This document shows positions 62,666 to 64,000 of a stretch of 64,000 nt of DNA, in pieces (position 1 is the first letter of the stretch; each line of letters opens with the position of its first letter). A program made the position numbers and the translations under genes. The stretch lies in assembly GCF_900696045.1 (NCBI RefSeq), contig NZ_LR216287.1, forward strand, positions 1,593,854 through 1,657,853. The letters run 5' to 3'. The notes below the pieces were generated by a model. It was not told where the DNA came from and did no database searches. It was given only the letters and a program-made list of their open reading frames with translations. The DNA comes from Candidatus Nitrosocosmicus franklandus. GTDB taxonomy: Archaea; Thermoproteota; Nitrososphaeria; Nitrososphaerales; Nitrososphaeraceae.

Positions 62666-62983
62666 ACTAAGTTTGCCTATTATTGTACTTCAAAGTTTGA
62701 TATTAAATCTTTTGAATTTATATGCTTGGCATATCGTCATTTAGCCAGAACTAATAGGAAACCTTTCCTGTTTTTGTAAATTTTGTATTTAATCATGTCT
62801 ATATACTTTTGAATGTTCATTTCGTCATTATGAAGTATCACAATTGGATAATTAATTTGTACGATATTAAATCAAAAAAGTGACGGCAAAAGCAATAATA
62901 ATAAATAGCCATCAAAAATTCAGAATACATAAAAGCAAACATTTACCTATAGGTTAAACCCACTTTTGACGGGATTTCTGTTT
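62666..62983. other. Divergent intergenic region
   Basis: About 320 bases between the MinD-like and DUF504-like genes. AT-rich with promoter-like ACCTATAGGTTAAACC at 62945-62960. No gene supported. Confidence 0.45.
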
Positions 62984-63196
62984 ATGGTTAAAAAGGGCAT
63001 ATTGCAGGAAATTTTCAGCAAAGCACTTTATGCAGATAATCCATCGACTTATGTGGTGACTTACAGAGATCACGATATTTATCGACGAATTGCTTTAGAT
63101 GAATTCGTATTCATTTCCGAATATTTTCAGAAGATTCCTGCATCGAGAATAATCCGGGTCGAATTACGAGGACGAATACTTTATGAAAAAAATTAA
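62984..63196 (+). CDS. DUF504/MJ1316-like small protein
   Basis: 70 residues from ATG 62984 (the open frame extends to TTG 62966). YVVTYRDHDIYRRIALDEFV and KIPASRIIRVELRGRILYEK match the DUF504 pattern (ends 'IPyHRI..I...g..vw'). Such proteins are found fused or next to RNA-end-healing and ligase enzymes; its function here is unknown. Confidence 0.65.
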   Translation: MVKKGILQEIFSKALYADNPSTYVVTYRDHDIYRRIALDEFVFISEYFQKIPASRIIRVELRGRILYEKN

Positions 63197-63231
63197 AATA
63201 ATACCACGCTGAAACACCAATAACAATAATC

Positions 63232-63651
63232 ATGGAAAAAAATGTTACTGATTTTAGTAGCCTGTGTAATAAGCTAGTGGGATTAGATCCGAGAATTCGT
63301 TTCGTGGGGGTTACTGATAAACATGGCATGATACTTACAACCGCGGAGAGAACAGGTATAGTTCCTCTTTTAAATGATGAAGAAACTGAACAATATGCTA
63401 TTACTGCATCAACTAGACAATATACTAGATTGAGATGGCAAGATCTACTTGGAAAACTAAATTATACATGTTCCTTGTATGAAAAAATTTTGAGAATTAC
63501 AATCCCAATAACAAATCAAAAAAATAGGTTGGAATATTTGTTAATCTTCACTTTAGATCCGAATACCGATGATTTTGATTATCTTATTATGGAAAAAGTA
63601 ATTCCTGTGGTTACTAACTTCTTTTCAAGGATTTTGACAAAATCATATTGA
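63232..63651 (+). CDS. Roadblock/profilin-like small protein
   Basis: 139 residues. LVGLDPRIRFVGVTDKHGMI, YAITASTRQYTRLRWQDLLG, LRITIPITNQKNRLEYLLIF look like an alpha/beta sensor fold; its opening matches the protein at 37171-37737. Lies 35 bases after the DUF504-like gene. Possibly a regulatory subunit for a small GTPase or ATPase such as the nearby MinD-like protein; this is inference. Confidence 0.6.
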   Translation: MEKNVTDFSSLCNKLVGLDPRIRFVGVTDKHGMILTTAERTGIVPLLNDEETEQYAITASTRQYTRLRWQDLLGKLNYTCSLYEKILRITIPITNQKNRLEYLLIFTLDPNTDDFDYLIMEKVIPVVTNFFSRILTKSY

Positions 63652-63838
63652 TTTGTAATGTTGGCTAGAATGTTGTCCAAATCGTTTCAAAACAGCTATA
63701 TTTTAAAAATTGAGGATACTACTTATTTTTATTATTATATATTGATAATTTCGGATAACTGATTTAATTTATGATCTAGAATCGCCCGAGTCCATACCAT
63801 GTAAATAAATATTTTTAAAACAATTAATGTTATTTTGA

Positions 63839-64000
63839 ATGTTGACGACTATAGGTAATACTTCCATTCATCCTGATGAGCCTGTGAAGATCATGGGAAT
63901 TATTAACGTCAGTCCCGAATCATTTTATCAAAATTCAATCAAAAGAACCGAAAATGAAATACAAGATACACTGTCTGAAATGGAGGCTTCCGGGGTAGAC
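63839..64000 (+). CDS. folP: Dihydropteroate synthase-like enzyme (5' part, truncated by window)
   Basis: ATG 63839 then 54 codons to the window end. VKIMGIINVSPESFYQ is the N-terminal signature of dihydropteroate synthase (MGILNVTPDSF), followed by the expected linker and start of the next helix (EIQDTLSEMEASGVD). It would be the pterin-pABA (or analogous) joining step; archaeal homologues may act on other pterins. The rest lies outside. Confidence 0.75.
   Translation, partial: MLTTIGNTSIHPDEPVKIMGIINVSPESFYQNSIKRTENEIQDTLSEMEASGVD

Overview
The window looks like chromosomal DNA of an ammonia-oxidising archaeon (Thaumarchaeota/Nitrososphaeria), most likely the soil group I.1b and similar to Candidatus Nitrosocosmicus; the genus is an inference. 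Reasons: AT-rich sequence, many TTG and GTG starts, and an archaeal gene set (RadA, HerA-NurA, aIF6, pelota, archaeal Lsm, archaeosine TGT, proteasome beta, GPN GTPase, NadM, RtcA, an ESCRT-III/CdvB paralogue). Genes expected in thaumarchaeal metabolism are also present: a thiolase plus DUF35 pair, an enoyl-CoA hydratase of the 3HP/4HB type, B12-dependent ribonucleotide reductase NrdJ and a probable tetraether lipid synthase. I saw no rRNA, tRNA or CRISPR by eye.

Layout. 1-14 kb: radA, an HTH/coiled-coil gene split by a +1 shift, an acidic-tailed surface protein, an RNA-processing run (Fap7-type kinase, Lsm, tgtA), psmB, leuCD, PsbP-like secreted protein, aIF6. 14-25.5 kb is an accessory stretch with long non-coding gaps: a secreted sorbosone-dehydrogenase-type enzyme, an HxlR regulator and an MFS exporter sharing an identical 17-bp promoter site, SixA, a decayed CHAD gene, two thymidylate-kinase-like proteins (one with Walker A Lys replaced by Arg), and two IS6-type copies: a degenerate relic, then a 674-bp element with 16-bp terminal repeats and a perfect 8-bp target duplication but a frameshifted transposase. 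25.6-30.4 kb: pstSCAB-phoU. 30.5-35 kb: a 40-residue Cys/His-rich miniprotein, a RelA/SpoT-type HD protein without synthetase, two convergent winged-helix proteins and nurA-herA. 35-41 kb: rtcA-nadM, a nuclease-like protein, PCD/DCoH, a nitrilase, thiolase-DUF35, CdvB paralogue. 41.8-47 kb: a fusion of winged helix, ATP-cone and a catalytically dead class III RNR-like domain directly before nrdJ. 47-64 kb: pyrB, cutA, pelota, TrmB regulator, Tes, winged helix, hybrid kinase and response regulator, enoyl-CoA hydratase, thrB, GPN GTPase, a flippase-like membrane protein, SDR, MinD-like ATPase, DUF504-like protein, and a folP start cut by the window edge.

How they work together. The best candidate for an undescribed system is the pair at 41.8-47 kb: a protein whose architecture says 'nucleotide-sensing transcription factor made from a retired ribonucleotide reductase', next to the active reductase, with two palindromes between them. 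A second theme is phosphate: SixA, CHAD (polyphosphate-associated), kinase-like proteins and Pst/PhoU lie together, but CHAD is dead and insertion elements separate the halves. A third is a compact transporter/regulator module (HxlR-MFS) with a directly visible shared operator.
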